DNA of 64,000 bases from Ascidiaceihabitans sp. (GCA_029251465.1 JAQXDI010000061.1:1-64000), one strand, 5' to 3'. Shown: positions 50,636 through 60,525, numbered from the stretch's first letter. Notes: generated by a model not told the origin, from the letters alone. Numbers and translations are program-made.

Positions 50636-52546
50636 ATGAGCGATATTTCAATCCGCATAACCGGCCACGCAGGACGGATCACGTTGCAGCGCCCCCAAGC
50701 GTTGAACGCCATGACCTACGAAATGTGCCTCGCGATCGAGGCCGCGCTGGACGCATGGCGCGATGACGATGCGGTTTGCGTCGTGGTTTTGGACGCCGAG
50801 GGCGACCGCGCCTTTTGTTCCGGTGGCGACATTGCAGACCTTTATGCGACAGGCCTTAACGGCGATTTCAGTTATGGGCAGACGTTTTGGGCGGATGAAT
50901 ACCGCCTGAACGCCAAGCTGTTTGAGTACCCGAAACCGGTGGTCAGTTTCCTGCAAGGGTTCACCATGGGTGGCGGCGTTGGCATTGGCTGTCACGGATC
51001 GCACCGCGTGGTCGGCGACACCAGCCAGATCGCAATGCCCGAGGTTGGCATTGGTCTGGTGCCTGATGTCGGTGGGTCTTTGATGCTGGCGCTGGCCCCT
51101 GAGCGGCTTGGCGAATACCTTGGCACAACGGCGTCGCGCATGAACGCTTCGGATGCAATTTTTGCAGGATTTGCAGACCTCTACATAGCGGAGCTAAAGT
51201 GGCCTACCTTGATCGAGGCACTTGAGACAACTGGTGATGCTGACATTCTGATCGGGGAAACCCCCGCCGAGATTGGCCCGATCCAAGCCCAGATGGATGA
51301 CATCAATCGCCACTTTCACGGGGCGACGCTTGGCGACGTACTGACCACTTTGCAAAGTGATGACAGCGACTTTGCAAACAAGACGCTGAAGGCCATGCGC
51401 CGCAACAGCCCCCTGTCGATGGCCTGTACCTTTGAAATGCTCAGCCGCCTGCGTGGTCCGTCGATCAGCATGGCAAAAGCGTTGGACCTTGAATACCGTT
51501 TCACCGCCCGCGCGATGGAACATGGTGACTTTATCGAAGGCATCCGTGCCGCTATCATCGACAAAGATCGCACGCCCAAGTGGCAATTCGCAGATGGGAA
51601 CGTGCCACCGATGGCCGTGTCCAAAATGCTGATGCCTCTAGGTGATTTGGCGCTTAAATTAAAAGGAAACGGCATGAACATCGGCTTTATCGGTTTGGGC
51701 AACATGGGCGCACCAATGGCGGCCAATTTGGCAGCAGCAGGGCACAACGTCAGCGGATTTGATCCAGCAGGCACAACAGCAGATGGCGTCACCGTCGCGG
51801 CGAATGCGGTCGAGGCGGCAACCGGCGCGGATGTTGTCATCACGATGCTGCCAAATGGCTCGATCCTGCGATCCGTCGCAGCCGAAGTGATCGCGGCAAT
51901 GCAAGCGGGCGCGACCTTGCTCGACTGTTCAACCGTTGATGTAGAAAGCGCGCGCGCTGTGGCCACAGACGCGGCCGCCGCCGGGTTGTTGGCAGTCGAT
52001 GCCCCTGTGTCAGGCGGCATTGGCGGCGCGGCAGGTGGGACGTTAACCTTTATGGCCGGTGGGTCCGACGCGGGCTTTGCCAAGGTGCAGCCATTGTTTG
52101 AAATCATGGGCCAAAAGGCCGTGCATTGCGGTGAATCCGGCGCAGGCCAAGCCGCAAAGATCTGCAATAACATGATCTTGGGCGCAACAATGATCGCAAC
52201 CTGCGAGGCATTCTCTTTGGCTGACAAGCTGGGGCTGGACCGTCAAAAAATGTTCGATGTGGTGTCGACATCCTCTGGTTACAGCTGGTCGATGAACGCC
52301 TACTGCCCTGCCCCGGGCGTCGGGCCAACCAGCCCTGCGGACAACGATTACACCCCCGGCTTTGCCGCTGAGTTGATGCTAAAAGACCTTGGGTTAAGCC
52401 AACAAGCGGCAGAGGCTGCCAACGCGGACACGCCCATGGGTGCGCTGGCACTGGCGCTGTACAAACAGTTTGTCGAGGATGAAGGCGGATTGGGCAAGGA
52501 TTTCAGCGCGATGCTGCCGCGCTTTGAGGCCCGAGATCGCGGATGA
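50636..52546 (+). CDS. Fusion of 3-hydroxyisobutyryl-CoA hydrolase and 3-hydroxyisobutyrate dehydrogenase
   Basis: This 636-residue reading frame joins two enzymes that are normally separate. Residues 1-345 are a crotonase-fold hydrolase with RAFCSGGDIADLY, the oxyanion loop GFTMGGGVGIGCHGSHRVVGDTSQIAMPEVGIGLVPDVGG. From Met347 comes a full 290-residue MmsB dehydrogenase: GFIGLGNMGAPMAANLAAAG, VSGGIGGAAGGTLTFMAGG, and catalytic Lys in GAGQAAKICNNMILG. There is no stop between them: TTG GCG CTT AAA TTA AAA GGA AAC GGC ATG. An AAGGAAA Shine-Dalgarno before ATG 51674 is kept, so MmsB may also start there. One T/A change (TTA from TAA) would restore a stop. Confidence 0.9.
   Translation: MSDISIRITGHAGRITLQRPQALNAMTYEMCLAIEAALDAWRDDDAVCVVVLDAEGDRAFCSGGDIADLYATGLNGDFSYGQTFWADEYRLNAKLFEYPKPVVSFLQGFTMGGGVGIGCHGSHRVVGDTSQIAMPEVGIGLVPDVGGSLMLALAPERLGEYLGTTASRMNASDAIFAGFADLYIAELKWPTLIEALETTGDADILIGETPAEIGPIQAQMDDINRHFHGATLGDVLTTLQSDDSDFANKTLKAMRRNSPLSMACTFEMLSRLRGPSISMAKALDLEYRFTARAMEHGDFIEGIRAAIIDKDRTPKWQFADGNVPPMAVSKMLMPLGDLALKLKGNGMNIGFIGLGNMGAPMAANLAAAGHNVSGFDPAGTTADGVTVAANAVEAATGADVVITMLPNGSILRSVAAEVIAAMQAGATLLDCSTVDVESARAVATDAAAAGLLAVDAPVSGGIGGAAGGTLTFMAGGSDAGFAKVQPLFEIMGQKAVHCGESGAGQAAKICNNMILGATMIATCEAFSLADKLGLDRQKMFDVVSTSSGYSWSMNAYCPAPGVGPTSPADNDYTPGFAAELMLKDLGLSQQAAEAANADTPMGALALALYKQFVEDEGGLGKDFSAMLPRFEARDRG
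51674..52546 (+). CDS. mmsB: Possible internal start: stand-alone 3-hydroxyisobutyrate dehydrogenase (MmsB)
   Basis: ATG 51674 has AAAGGAAA 5-11 bases before it and begins exactly at the canonical MmsB N-terminus (MNIGFIGLGNMGAPMAANL). The 290-residue product would be a normal, complete enzyme that oxidises 3-hydroxyisobutyrate to methylmalonate semialdehyde, the MmsA substrate. Whether the cell makes this, the fusion, or both cannot be told from sequence. Confidence 0.7.
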   Translation: MNIGFIGLGNMGAPMAANLAAAGHNVSGFDPAGTTADGVTVAANAVEAATGADVVITMLPNGSILRSVAAEVIAAMQAGATLLDCSTVDVESARAVATDAAAAGLLAVDAPVSGGIGGAAGGTLTFMAGGSDAGFAKVQPLFEIMGQKAVHCGESGAGQAAKICNNMILGATMIATCEAFSLADKLGLDRQKMFDVVSTSSGYSWSMNAYCPAPGVGPTSPADNDYTPGFAAELMLKDLGLSQQAAEAANADTPMGALALALYKQFVEDEGGLGKDFSAMLPRFEARDRG

Positions 52547-52614
52547 ACCCTAGGTTGCAATCACCCATGTCGATTGTGGCAATACAGGTTTAAAGATGTC
52601 AAAATCAACACAAT

Positions 52615-52638
52615 GGGCCTGCTGAGGGCCCGTTTTTT
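52615..52638 (+). terminator. Terminator after the valine genes
   Basis: GGGCC (52615-52619) pairs with GGCCC (52627-52631) and is followed by GTTTTTTGC. Ends the acyl-CoA dehydrogenase/fusion transcript. The remaining 190 bases to the next gene show no clear element apart from a short TTGCC...GGCAA dyad near 52770. Confidence 0.88.
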
Positions 52639-52825
52639 GCTTTCACTCACGTGGTGATTCCTTGAAAAATCATTTAATTTCAAAACACTAAACCTATTTT
52701 TGCGAAAAACCCGACAATACGGACAGTTTTCGACAAATGTTCACAATCTGATCCCAGCCTTGCCCGATTGATCAGGCAATTTCGACCTCGAACGCCGTTT
52801 ATGTGGCGATGAATTTGAGGTTAAG

Positions 52826-54400
52826 ATGCCGACAGCGACAGAACTACCGATTGACAGCACAGCTGATGCCATGGCTATGGCCAACGAGATTTTCGGCGAC
52901 GGGATCCTTGTGGACTCCGCCTCCTACACGGGCGATGCGTTATCCTCGGGCATTTACTCGAACGGCGATGCGATCTCGAACGAGGCCACGCCGGGCGACA
53001 CTGGTGTGATTTTATCGACCGGATATGTCGCTGATTTCACCAATTCGGATGGCACCACGAACACCAACCAAAACACCGGAACCAGCACCAACACTGCGGG
53101 CAACGCTGATGGAGATTTCACCACCTTAGCCGGTGCGGCGACAAACGACGCGGCCTTTCTTGAGGTCGATTTTTACCCAACAGGCGACACGATCACCATC
53201 GATTTTGTGCTGAGTTCTGAGGAATATCCAGAATTTGCCAACTCGCAATACAACGACGTGATTGGCGTTTGGGTTAACGGGCAGTTGGCCCAAGTCAGCG
53301 TCGGCGACGGCACAGCATCGATCGGAAACATCAACGGCGGCGAGACCCAGAACATCTACCTCGACAACACCACCGATGCCTACAACACTGAAATGGACGG
53401 GTTCACTGTGACCCTGACGTTTGTGGCGACGGTTAATTCTGGTGAACTGAACACCCTGAAAATCGGCGTCGCGGATGTGGGTGACAGCAACTACGACACC
53501 AACCTGCTGATCGCCGGCGGATCGGTCCAATCCACGATTGTTGCCCAAGATGACAGCGTCAACATGGGCCACAACGACACCAAAATCCTCGATGTACTGG
53601 ACAACGACAGCTCGACCGGCGGTCTGTTGACCGTGACCCACATCAACGGCACGCCTGTTGTCGTCGGCACCACGGTGACCTTGGCGACAGGTCAGCAGAT
53701 CACATTATTGGCCGATGGCACGTTCGAAATTGTCGGGGATGCGAATGCGGAAACCGTCTATTTCAACTACTCAATCGAGGATGAAATTGGCAACACGGAC
53801 ACGGCTTTGGTCGAGGTTAATCAAGTGCCCTGCTTTGCTAAGGGTACGTTGATCGAAACCATCGAAGGCTTTGTTAAGGTTGAGGATTTACACACAGGAT
53901 CGCTGATTTTGACGCGTGATGATGGCCCTCAACCGATCCTTTGGATTGGCAATCGGTCGGTGCGCGCAACAGGTGATCATCAGCCGATCCGCCTGCGCAA
54001 AGGACAGTTTGGAGCAACCCAAGATTTGCTTTTGTCGCCGCAGCACCGCATTTTAGTCGAAGGCTATTGGTCAGAATTATTGTTTGGCGAACTTGAGGTT
54101 TTGGTCAAAGCCAAGGACCTTTTGAACGACCTAAGCGTGCGCCCGGATACTACGCTGACCCGCGTCACCTACTATCACATGATGTTTGATCGCCACCAAA
54201 TCGTGTGCGCAAACGGGGTGGAATGCGAAAGCTATCTGCCGGGACCCAGCACGATGAAAGGGTTTGATCGACAAACCCAGGCCGAGATCCTACAGCTGTT
54301 CCCGAAAATGGCACCAGACGGATCAGGGTACAGCCAAGCGGCGCGCGCGATCATCAAATCACGCGAAGCGGCCCCGTTGTTGGCCGCCCTCGCCGCTTAG
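52826..54400 (+). CDS. Choice-of-anchor L and Hint-domain surface protein
   Basis: This 524-residue protein has three parts. Residues about 15-230 match a choice-of-anchor L domain (GDTGVILSTGYVADFTNSDGTTNTN, FLEVDFYPTGDTITIDFVLSSEEYPEFANSQYNDVIGVWVNGQ). A short Ig/cadherin-like linker (DDSVNMGHNDTKILDVLDNDSSTGGLLTVTHINGTPV) follows. From Cys336 a Hint domain runs to about 480 (VPCFAKGTLIETIEGFVKVEDLHTGSLILTRDDGPQPILWIGNRSV, SPQHRILV). No signal peptide is visible, as for proteins exported by type I systems in roseobacters. Hint domains self-cleave at the Cys in hedgehog-like proteins. GAGG precedes the ATG. It converges with uvrA. Confidence 0.9.
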   Translation: MPTATELPIDSTADAMAMANEIFGDGILVDSASYTGDALSSGIYSNGDAISNEATPGDTGVILSTGYVADFTNSDGTTNTNQNTGTSTNTAGNADGDFTTLAGAATNDAAFLEVDFYPTGDTITIDFVLSSEEYPEFANSQYNDVIGVWVNGQLAQVSVGDGTASIGNINGGETQNIYLDNTTDAYNTEMDGFTVTLTFVATVNSGELNTLKIGVADVGDSNYDTNLLIAGGSVQSTIVAQDDSVNMGHNDTKILDVLDNDSSTGGLLTVTHINGTPVVVGTTVTLATGQQITLLADGTFEIVGDANAETVYFNYSIEDEIGNTDTALVEVNQVPCFAKGTLIETIEGFVKVEDLHTGSLILTRDDGPQPILWIGNRSVRATGDHQPIRLRKGQFGATQDLLLSPQHRILVEGYWSELLFGELEVLVKAKDLLNDLSVRPDTTLTRVTYYHMMFDRHQIVCANGVECESYLPGPSTMKGFDRQTQAEILQLFPKMAPDGSGYSQAARAIIKSREAAPLLAALAA

Positions 54401-54406
54401 GCTAAG

Positions 54407-57268
54407 TTACTTTGCCGCAACCTTTTTCTTGGGCTTCAGCATTTCTTTGAGGTAGCGGCCTGTGTGGCTTGCCTCGACTGTCGCGACCTTTTCAGGCGTG
54501 CCGGTTGCGACCACTGTGCCGCCGCCATCGCCGCCTTCGGGCCCGATGTCGATGATGTGGTCTGCGGTTTTGACAACGTCCAGATTGTGTTCGATGACGA
54601 TCACCGAATTGCCCTGATCGACCAGTTCGTGCAGCACCTCAAGCAGCTTGCGCACATCCTCAAAATGCAGGCCCGTTGTTGGTTCATCCAAGATGTACAA
54701 CGTGCGACCAGTGGACCGTTTGGCAAGCTCTTTGGACAGCTTGACACGCTGCGCTTCGCCCCCCGATAGGGTCGTCGCTTGTTGCCCGACTTTGATGTAA
54801 CCGAGGCCCACGCGCATCAACGCATCCATCTTGTCGCGGATCAATGGAACTGCGGTGAAGAACGTCTGCGCGTCTTCAACAGTCATGTTAAGAACGTCTG
54901 CTATGCTCTTGCCTTTAAATCGAACTTCAAGCGTCTCACGGTTGTAGCGCGCACCCCGACAGGTTTCGCATTCGACGTAAACATCGGGCAAAAAGTGCAT
55001 CTCGATCTTGATGACACCGTCGCCCTGGCACGCCTCGCAACGCCCACCTTTGACGTTGAAACTAAAGCGACCAGGTTTGTAGCCACGCGCTTTGGATTCC
55101 GGCAGGCCCGCGAACCAATCGCGGATCGGCGTGAATGCTCCGGTGTAGGTCGCGGGGTTAGATCGCGGCGTGCGCCCGATGGCGCGTTGATCGATGTCGA
55201 TCACCTTATCCAGATGTTCGAGCCCCTTGATGGTTTCGCACGGCGCCGGCGTCTGGCGCGCGCCGTTCAGGTTCATCGACGCGGTCTTGAACAACGTCTC
55301 GATTGTGAGCGTGGATTTGCCCCCACCCGAGACGCCTGTGACGCACACAAACTGCCCTAGTGGGAATTCCACAGTCACTTTTTTCAGATTGTTCCCTGTG
55401 GCTTTGACAACTTTGACCGACTTTTTCTTGCCTTTGCGACGGGTCGCAGGGATTGGAATTTCACGCGTACCTGTCAGGTATTGACCCGTCAGCGAATTGG
55501 GGTCGTTGGCGACCACATCAGGCGTGCCGTGGCTGACGACCTGACCGCCGTGCACACCGGCACCCGGGCCGATATCGAACACGTAATCCGCCTCGCGAAT
55601 GGCTTCCTCGTCATGCTCAACCACGATCACCGTGTTGCCTTGGTCGCGCAGGTTTTTGAGCGTCTCAAGCAGGCGGTCATTGTCGCGTTGGTGCAGGCCG
55701 ATGGACGGCTCATCAAGGACGTAAAGAACGCCTGTTAGGCCAGAACCAATCTGACTGGCCAAACGGATACGCTGGCTTTCACCACCACTTAACGTGCCAC
55801 TTACACGTGACAACGTAAGATACTCTAAACCAACATTATTTAGAAATCCAAGGCGTTCGCGGATTTCCTTGAGAATGGCTTTTGCGATCTCGTTTTTCTG
55901 CGCGCTCAGATGCTCTGGAACCGTGTCGCACCAGTCAGCTGCATCACGGATCGACATCTTGACGACGTCGCCTGCGTGCAAGCCTGCGATCTTGACAGCC
56001 AAGGCCTCTGCGCGCAAGCGATTGCCTTCGCAGGTGCCGCAATGACGGTTGTTTTGGTAGCGCTCGAACTCTTCGCGAATCCAGTTGCTGTCGGTCTCGC
56101 GGTAGCGCCGCTCCATGTTTGGAATGACCCCTTCAAAGACGCGTGTGACTTCATAAACGCGGCCACCTTCGTCATAGCGGAACGGCAATTCTTCGTCACC
56201 AGAACCGTAGAGAAACACCTGTTGCACGTGGGCTGGCAGATCTTTCCATTTGGTTTGCGGATCGAATTCGTAATGCTTGGCAATGGCCTCGATGGTTTGC
56301 AGAAAATACGGGCTTTTGCCTTTGCGCCATGGGGCAAGTGCGCCGTCGTAAACCTTGAGCGTTTGGTCAGGAACAACCAACCGTTCGTCGAAAAACAGCT
56401 CGACCCCTAGCCCGTCGCAATCAGGGCAAGCGCCAAACGGGGCGTTAAACGAGAACAAGCGCGGCTCGATCTCGGGGATGGTGAAGCCGCTGACCGGGCA
56501 GGCAAATTTCTCGGAAAATGTCGTGCGAACGGGGTCACCTTCAGCCGGAGCGGTTTCGATAATCGCGATGCCATCGGCCAGATCAAGAGCAGTGCGCAGG
56601 CTGTCAGCCAGCCGCGTTTCCAGCCCCTCGCGCACCACAATGCGGTCCACTACAACGTCAATATCGTGGCGGAATTTCTTGTCCAGCGTCGGTGGCTCGT
56701 CCAGATCGTAGAATTCGCCGTCAACTTTGACACGCTGAAACCCTTGCTTGCGCAGCTCAAGAAATTCTTTGCGGTACTCGCCTTTGCGATCGCGAATGAT
56801 CGGAGCCAGCAAAAAGGCGCGCGTTCCGTCCTCCATCGTCATGGTGCGATCGACCATGTCCTGGACTTGTTGCGCCTCGATTGGCTTGCCTGTCGAGGGT
56901 GAATACGGCGTGCCAGCGCGCGCAAACAGCAGACGCATATAGTCGTAAATTTCGGTGACTGTACCCACAGTCGAGCGCGGGTTTTTCGACGTGGTTTTCT
57001 GTTCAATCGAAATTGCTGGCGACAGACCACTGATGTGATCCACGTCAGGTTTCTGCATCATATCAAGGAATTGACGGGCATAGGCCGACAGAGATTCAAC
57101 GTAGCGACGCTGCCCTTCGGCATAGATCGTATCAAACGCGAGGCTCGATTTTCCGGAGCCCGACAAACCCGTAATCACCACCAATTGATCGCGTGGAATG
57201 TCCACATCGATGTTTTTCAAATTGTGCTCGCGTGCACCGCGCACTTCGATATTTTTCAGCTCAGCCAT
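54407..57268 (-). CDS. uvrA: Excinuclease ABC subunit A
   Basis: This 953-residue DNA-damage sensor of nucleotide excision repair has two ABC ATPase modules (Walker [36 protein letters not shown], later [16 protein letters not shown]; signature [16 protein letters not shown] and [15 protein letters not shown]) and zinc-binding cysteines ([50 protein letters not shown]). Length is standard. A LexA box of the alphaproteobacterial kind lies 64 bases before its start. It is separated from the MFS gene, with which it shares orientation. Confidence 0.98.
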   Translation of the reverse strand: MAELKNIEVRGAREHNLKNIDVDIPRDQLVVITGLSGSGKSSLAFDTIYAEGQRRYVESLSAYARQFLDMMQKPDVDHISGLSPAISIEQKTTSKNPRSTVGTVTEIYDYMRLLFARAGTPYSPSTGKPIEAQQVQDMVDRTMTMEDGTRAFLLAPIIRDRKGEYRKEFLELRKQGFQRVKVDGEFYDLDEPPTLDKKFRHDIDVVVDRIVVREGLETRLADSLRTALDLADGIAIIETAPAEGDPVRTTFSEKFACPVSGFTIPEIEPRLFSFNAPFGACPDCDGLGVELFFDERLVVPDQTLKVYDGALAPWRKGKSPYFLQTIEAIAKHYEFDPQTKWKDLPAHVQQVFLYGSGDEELPFRYDEGGRVYEVTRVFEGVIPNMERRYRETDSNWIREEFERYQNNRHCGTCEGNRLRAEALAVKIAGLHAGDVVKMSIRDAADWCDTVPEHLSAQKNEIAKAILKEIRERLGFLNNVGLEYLTLSRVSGTLSGGESQRIRLASQIGSGLTGVLYVLDEPSIGLHQRDNDRLLETLKNLRDQGNTVIVVEHDEEAIREADYVFDIGPGAGVHGGQVVSHGTPDVVANDPNSLTGQYLTGTREIPIPATRRKGKKKSVKVVKATGNNLKKVTVEFPLGQFVCVTGVSGGGKSTLTIETLFKTASMNLNGARQTPAPCETIKGLEHLDKVIDIDQRAIGRTPRSNPATYTGAFTPIRDWFAGLPESKARGYKPGRFSFNVKGGRCEACQGDGVIKIEMHFLPDVYVECETCRGARYNRETLEVRFKGKSIADVLNMTVEDAQTFFTAVPLIRDKMDALMRVGLGYIKVGQQATTLSGGEAQRVKLSKELAKRSTGRTLYILDEPTTGLHFEDVRKLLEVLHELVDQGNSVIVIEHNLDVVKTADHIIDIGPEGGDGGGTVVATGTPEKVATVEASHTGRYLKEMLKPKKKVAAK

Positions 57269-57331
57269 CAGACGCCCCCTTTAACGGTTTAGACATAGTT
57301 TGGTCTGTAGGATTCTCCAATGGAAAAATGA

Positions 57332-57346
57332 GAACACATCGCGAAC
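57332..57346. promoter_or_regulatory. LexA SOS box upstream of uvrA
   Basis: GAACACATCGCGAAC is GAAC-N7-GAAC, that is GTTC-N7-GTTC on the uvrA strand, the consensus LexA site of alphaproteobacteria. It lies 64-78 bases before the uvrA ATG, within the spacer. Confidence 0.85.
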
Positions 57347-57347
57347 A

Positions 57348-58511
57348 TCAAACGGTTTTGCGCATCTGCCCCAAGGCAAGGTGTACACAAAGTCCTGCGA
57401 TCAGCGCGATGCCAACAAAGATCGGCAAGGCCGCGTAACCCAGCCATGCCAACGCGGCGACCATGATCGGTGTGCCGATGGTATTGCCGAGGTTGCCCAT
57501 CTGCGCCATCGCGCCGTTGGCCTGCGCTTGGGACGACGCGCTGTCGTTCAACTGCGGCACTGCGGTGAAACTGGCCCCTTGGATCAGCCCCAAACAGGCA
57601 GCCAAGGCGACGCATGCAAATGGCCCACCGGGGTTGATCCACAGCCACCCCATACACAGCGCGCTGCTGGAAAAGCCAATGATGACAACGCGAACAGCCG
57701 TCACATGCCGCAACAAATAAACTCCCAATGTCATCGAACTGACGATGGATGCCAAGGGCATCGTCCCCATGACCCAAACGCGGGATTCTTCCGGGATGAA
57801 CGGCGGCAGAACGGTCAAAACCGACACGAAACAGAAGGTGTAAAACAGCCATCCAAGGCCGGGTGCCGCGATGCTCGCAGATTTGTATATCACCGCATGG
57901 CGCTTGAGGATCGCAGAAAAAGAGACCGGGTCAGGTTGCGCGCCGCCGATCCCTTTGGTCAGTACCAGCGACAAAATGCACGCAAAAACAGCCATGTAGA
58001 CCGCGTGTGCGGCGAATAGTACTGGTACGCCAAATGCATCGACCAAGGGCAATCCGGCCCATGCCAACACAGCGAATGCGACACCAAAGAATGTCCCCCA
58101 AAGGGTTAACGTGAACCCGCGATCCTTTGGCGCGCTAAGTTGGGCGATCAGAGTTGGGGCCGCGACGACCATGGCCAAATGCGACAAACCTTCGATTGCG
58201 CGCGAGACCAAGAACCACTCGAACGGCGGCACAAACGCTTGTACAGCGGACACAGCAGCGCCCAGCCACAACGCGTAAATCAGGGCGCGACGATACCGGA
58301 TTTGGGCCACGAGCACTCCGGCGACAACACCAAAAATAATGCCCAAAAAACCGACCAATGATACCGCAAAGCCGATCAGCGCACCTGCGTTCGGGTAAAG
58401 CTGCGGCAGTTGATCAAAAACCACACTGACTTTGGCGTATTGAGCGGCCGCACCCAATCCCGCACCCCACAACAAAAAGATCAGCACAAATGGCGTTCTT
58501 TCAGAGGTCAT
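57348..58511 (-). CDS. MFS transporter
   Basis: This 387-residue inner-membrane protein has 12 helices in the major-facilitator pattern (FVLIFLLWGAGLGAAAQYAKVSVVF, LIGFAVSLVGFLGIIFGVVAGVLVAQIRYRRALIYALWLG, HRAIEGLSHLAMVVAAPTLIAQLSAPKDRGFTLTLWGTFFG-like SRAIEGLSHLAMV). Its substrate is not predictable. The start is ATG 58511, overlapping the methyltransferase stop (ATGA), so it is translated after the frameshifted methyltransferase gene. Confidence 0.9.
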   Translation of the reverse strand: MTSERTPFVLIFLLWGAGLGAAAQYAKVSVVFDQLPQLYPNAGALIGFAVSLVGFLGIIFGVVAGVLVAQIRYRRALIYALWLGAAVSAVQAFVPPFEWFLVSRAIEGLSHLAMVVAAPTLIAQLSAPKDRGFTLTLWGTFFGVAFAVLAWAGLPLVDAFGVPVLFAAHAVYMAVFACILSLVLTKGIGGAQPDPVSFSAILKRHAVIYKSASIAAPGLGWLFYTFCFVSVLTVLPPFIPEESRVWVMGTMPLASIVSSMTLGVYLLRHVTAVRVVIIGFSSSALCMGWLWINPGGPFACVALAACLGLIQGASFTAVPQLNDSASSQAQANGAMAQMGNLGNTIGTPIMVAALAWLGYAALPIFVGIALIAGLCVHLALGQMRKTV

Positions 58512-59067
58512 GTTTTTCGTGCCATCGCCCAAGAACAGATTGGCATTTTGGGGTCATTGTCCAACACATCTCTTTTTGCTTCAAAATCAGGGGGCCAGGG
58601 ACGTTCCAGATTGCGCGCAGCGGTTTCGCGGTTGCCCCATTGCTCCGCGACAATCGCGCCTTCGGCAAAGCCTGCCTCGATCAACAAATTCTTTAGCCCG
58701 CGCGCGGACCAACGTGAATTTTCCATTGGGGCTGCGTGAAACGGCAAAAAAACGGCACTGCGATCCAGAAATGCCCACCTTTTTTCAACATCCGGCGCAC
58801 GTTTTTGACGGCACCGTAGGGGCGATCAAGATGTTCCCACACTTGATTGGCCATAATTAAATCAAATTTGAGCGGCTTGCCGTCATCATCCAGATACGGG
58901 CCCGTGCAGATGTCGTGTTTGGGGTACAAAAAGCGTCTGTAGCTTTTGAAATTGAACACCTGCCCCCATTTGCCCGAAACTTCCGCCACATCCAGTGATG
59001 GTGGGTCCAGCTCTTGGATCATTTGGCGGCTGGATCGTTGCATCACGATGCGGTTTAGGCTCGGCAT
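58508..59067 (-). pseudogene. SAM-dependent methyltransferase with a one-base frameshift
   Basis: Two overlapping pieces form one class I methyltransferase of about 203 residues. The first has the post-motif KFDLIMANQVWEHLDRPYGAVKNVRRMLKKGGHFWIAVPFF, then leaves frame at a run of seven T (58752-58746 on the minus strand). The second continues as PFHAAPMENSRWSARGLKNLLIEAGFAEGAIVAEQWGNRETAARNLERPWPPDFEAKRDVLDNDPKMPICSWAMARKT. One extra T would give AVPFFLPFHAAPMENSRW, the usual family sequence. It may be a pseudogene, a phase-variable gene or a sequencing error. It overlaps the MFS start. A GGGGCGC stem covers the region just before its ATG. Confidence 0.8.
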
Positions 59068-59091
59068 GGGGCGCGTCTTTCGTTGCGCCCC
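59068..59091. promoter_or_regulatory. Hairpin directly before the methyltransferase start
   Basis: GGGGCGC (59068-59074) pairs with GCGCCCC (59085-59091). On the minus strand the stem ends directly at the ATG and no clear Shine-Dalgarno is present, so translation may be low or coupled to lpd. Confidence 0.45.
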
Positions 59092-59098
59092 GAACCGA

Positions 59099-60493
59099 TC
59101 ACATGTGAATCACACGATCGTAAGCATCCAGAACGCTTTCGTGCATCATTTCAGAAAGCGTCGGATGCGGAAAGACCGTGTTCATCAGATCTTCTTCTGT
59201 TGTCTCGAGCTGGCGGCCCACAACATAGCCTTGGATCAGTTCTGTGACCTCGGCGCCGATCATGTGCGCGCCCAAAAGTTCGCCGGTTTTGGCGTCAAAG
59301 ATGGTTTTAACCAGACCTTCGGGTTCGCCCAAAGCGATGGCCTTGCCGTTGCCCATAAACGGGAAACGACCAACTTTGATGTCGTACCCAAGCTCTTTCG
59401 CGCGGGCTTCGGTGTAGCCCACGGACGCGACTTGCGGGTGGCAATAGGTGCAGCCGGCAATGGTTTCGGGTTTGACTGGGTGGGCATGTTTTCCGGCGAT
59501 CAAATCGGCGACCATGACGCCCTCGTGGCTGGCTTTGTGCGCGAGCCACGGGGCCCCGGCGATGTCGCCGATGGCGTACAGCCCGTCGACGCCTGTACGG
59601 CAGAACTCATCGGTTACAACATGGGTGCGGTCCAATTTTACACCCAATTCCTCAAGCCCCAGTCCTTCTACATTTCCAAAAATTCCGACGGCAGAAATGA
59701 CTGTATCAAAGTCCATTCTTTCAATTTTACCATCTTTTTCGATATGCGCGGTGACTTTACCTTTGGAACGGTCAAGCTGTTTGACCATCGCCTTTTGCAT
59801 GATTTTCATGCCTTGTTTCTCGAATGATTTCTTGGCGAAGGCGCTAATTTCTGCGTCTTCAACAGGCAACACGCGGTCCATGACTTCGACCACAGTCGTG
59901 TCGGCGCCCAGCGTGTTATAGAAGCTCGCGAATTCGATTCCGATGGCGCCAGAGCCGATCACTAGCAGCTTTTTAGGCATGCGAGGCGGGGTCAGCGCGT
60001 GTTTGTAGGTCCAAACCAAATCACCGTCCGCCTCGAGACCCGGCAATTCGCGGGCACGTGCGCCTGTTGCCAACACGATGTTCTTGGCAGTCAATTCCTC
60101 GGTACCTTTGTCGGTCTTTACCGTCACTTTGCCTTTGGCAGGGATTGAGGCCGCGCCCATGAACACGGTCACTTTGTTCTTTTTCATCAGATGACCAATG
60201 CCGCCTGATAACTGCCCTGCGACTTGACGCGAGCGTTTCACAACAGCGTCCAGATCGTAGTTAATGTTGTCAGCGCTGAGGCCAAATTCCTTGGCGCGGT
60301 GCATCAAATGGAAGACATCGGAAGAGCGCAGCATCGCTTTGGTCGGAATACAGCCCCAGTTCAAGCAAATGCCGCCTAGATGCTCACGTTCAACGATGGC
60401 CACGTTCATGCCAAGCTGAGCGCCGCGAATAGCGGCAACATAGCCGCCCGGCCCTGCCCCGATTACAATCAAATCAAAGGATTTCGACGCCAT
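59099..60493 (-). CDS. lpdA: Dihydrolipoyl dehydrogenase
   Basis: This 464-residue FAD-disulfide oxidoreductase is the E3 part of 2-oxoacid dehydrogenase complexes. Cys43 and Cys48 of the redox disulfide are in GGICLNWGCIPTKAML, the FAD site is VIGAGPGGYVAAIRGAQLG, NAD site VIGSGAIGIEFASFYNTLGADTTVVE, and the C-terminal active-site His-Glu pair is in VFPHPTLSEMMHESVLDAY. A palindrome sits just upstream of the start. Confidence 0.97.
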   Translation of the reverse strand: MASKSFDLIVIGAGPGGYVAAIRGAQLGMNVAIVEREHLGGICLNWGCIPTKAMLRSSDVFHLMHRAKEFGLSADNINYDLDAVVKRSRQVAGQLSGGIGHLMKKNKVTVFMGAASIPAKGKVTVKTDKGTEELTAKNIVLATGARARELPGLEADGDLVWTYKHALTPPRMPKKLLVIGSGAIGIEFASFYNTLGADTTVVEVMDRVLPVEDAEISAFAKKSFEKQGMKIMQKAMVKQLDRSKGKVTAHIEKDGKIERMDFDTVISAVGIFGNVEGLGLEELGVKLDRTHVVTDEFCRTGVDGLYAIGDIAGAPWLAHKASHEGVMVADLIAGKHAHPVKPETIAGCTYCHPQVASVGYTEARAKELGYDIKVGRFPFMGNGKAIALGEPEGLVKTIFDAKTGELLGAHMIGAEVTELIQGYVVGRQLETTEEDLMNTVFPHPTLSEMMHESVLDAYDRVIHM

Positions 60494-60525
60494 TATTTAG
60501 CCCTCGCGCAGTGGTGTTTCAAAAG

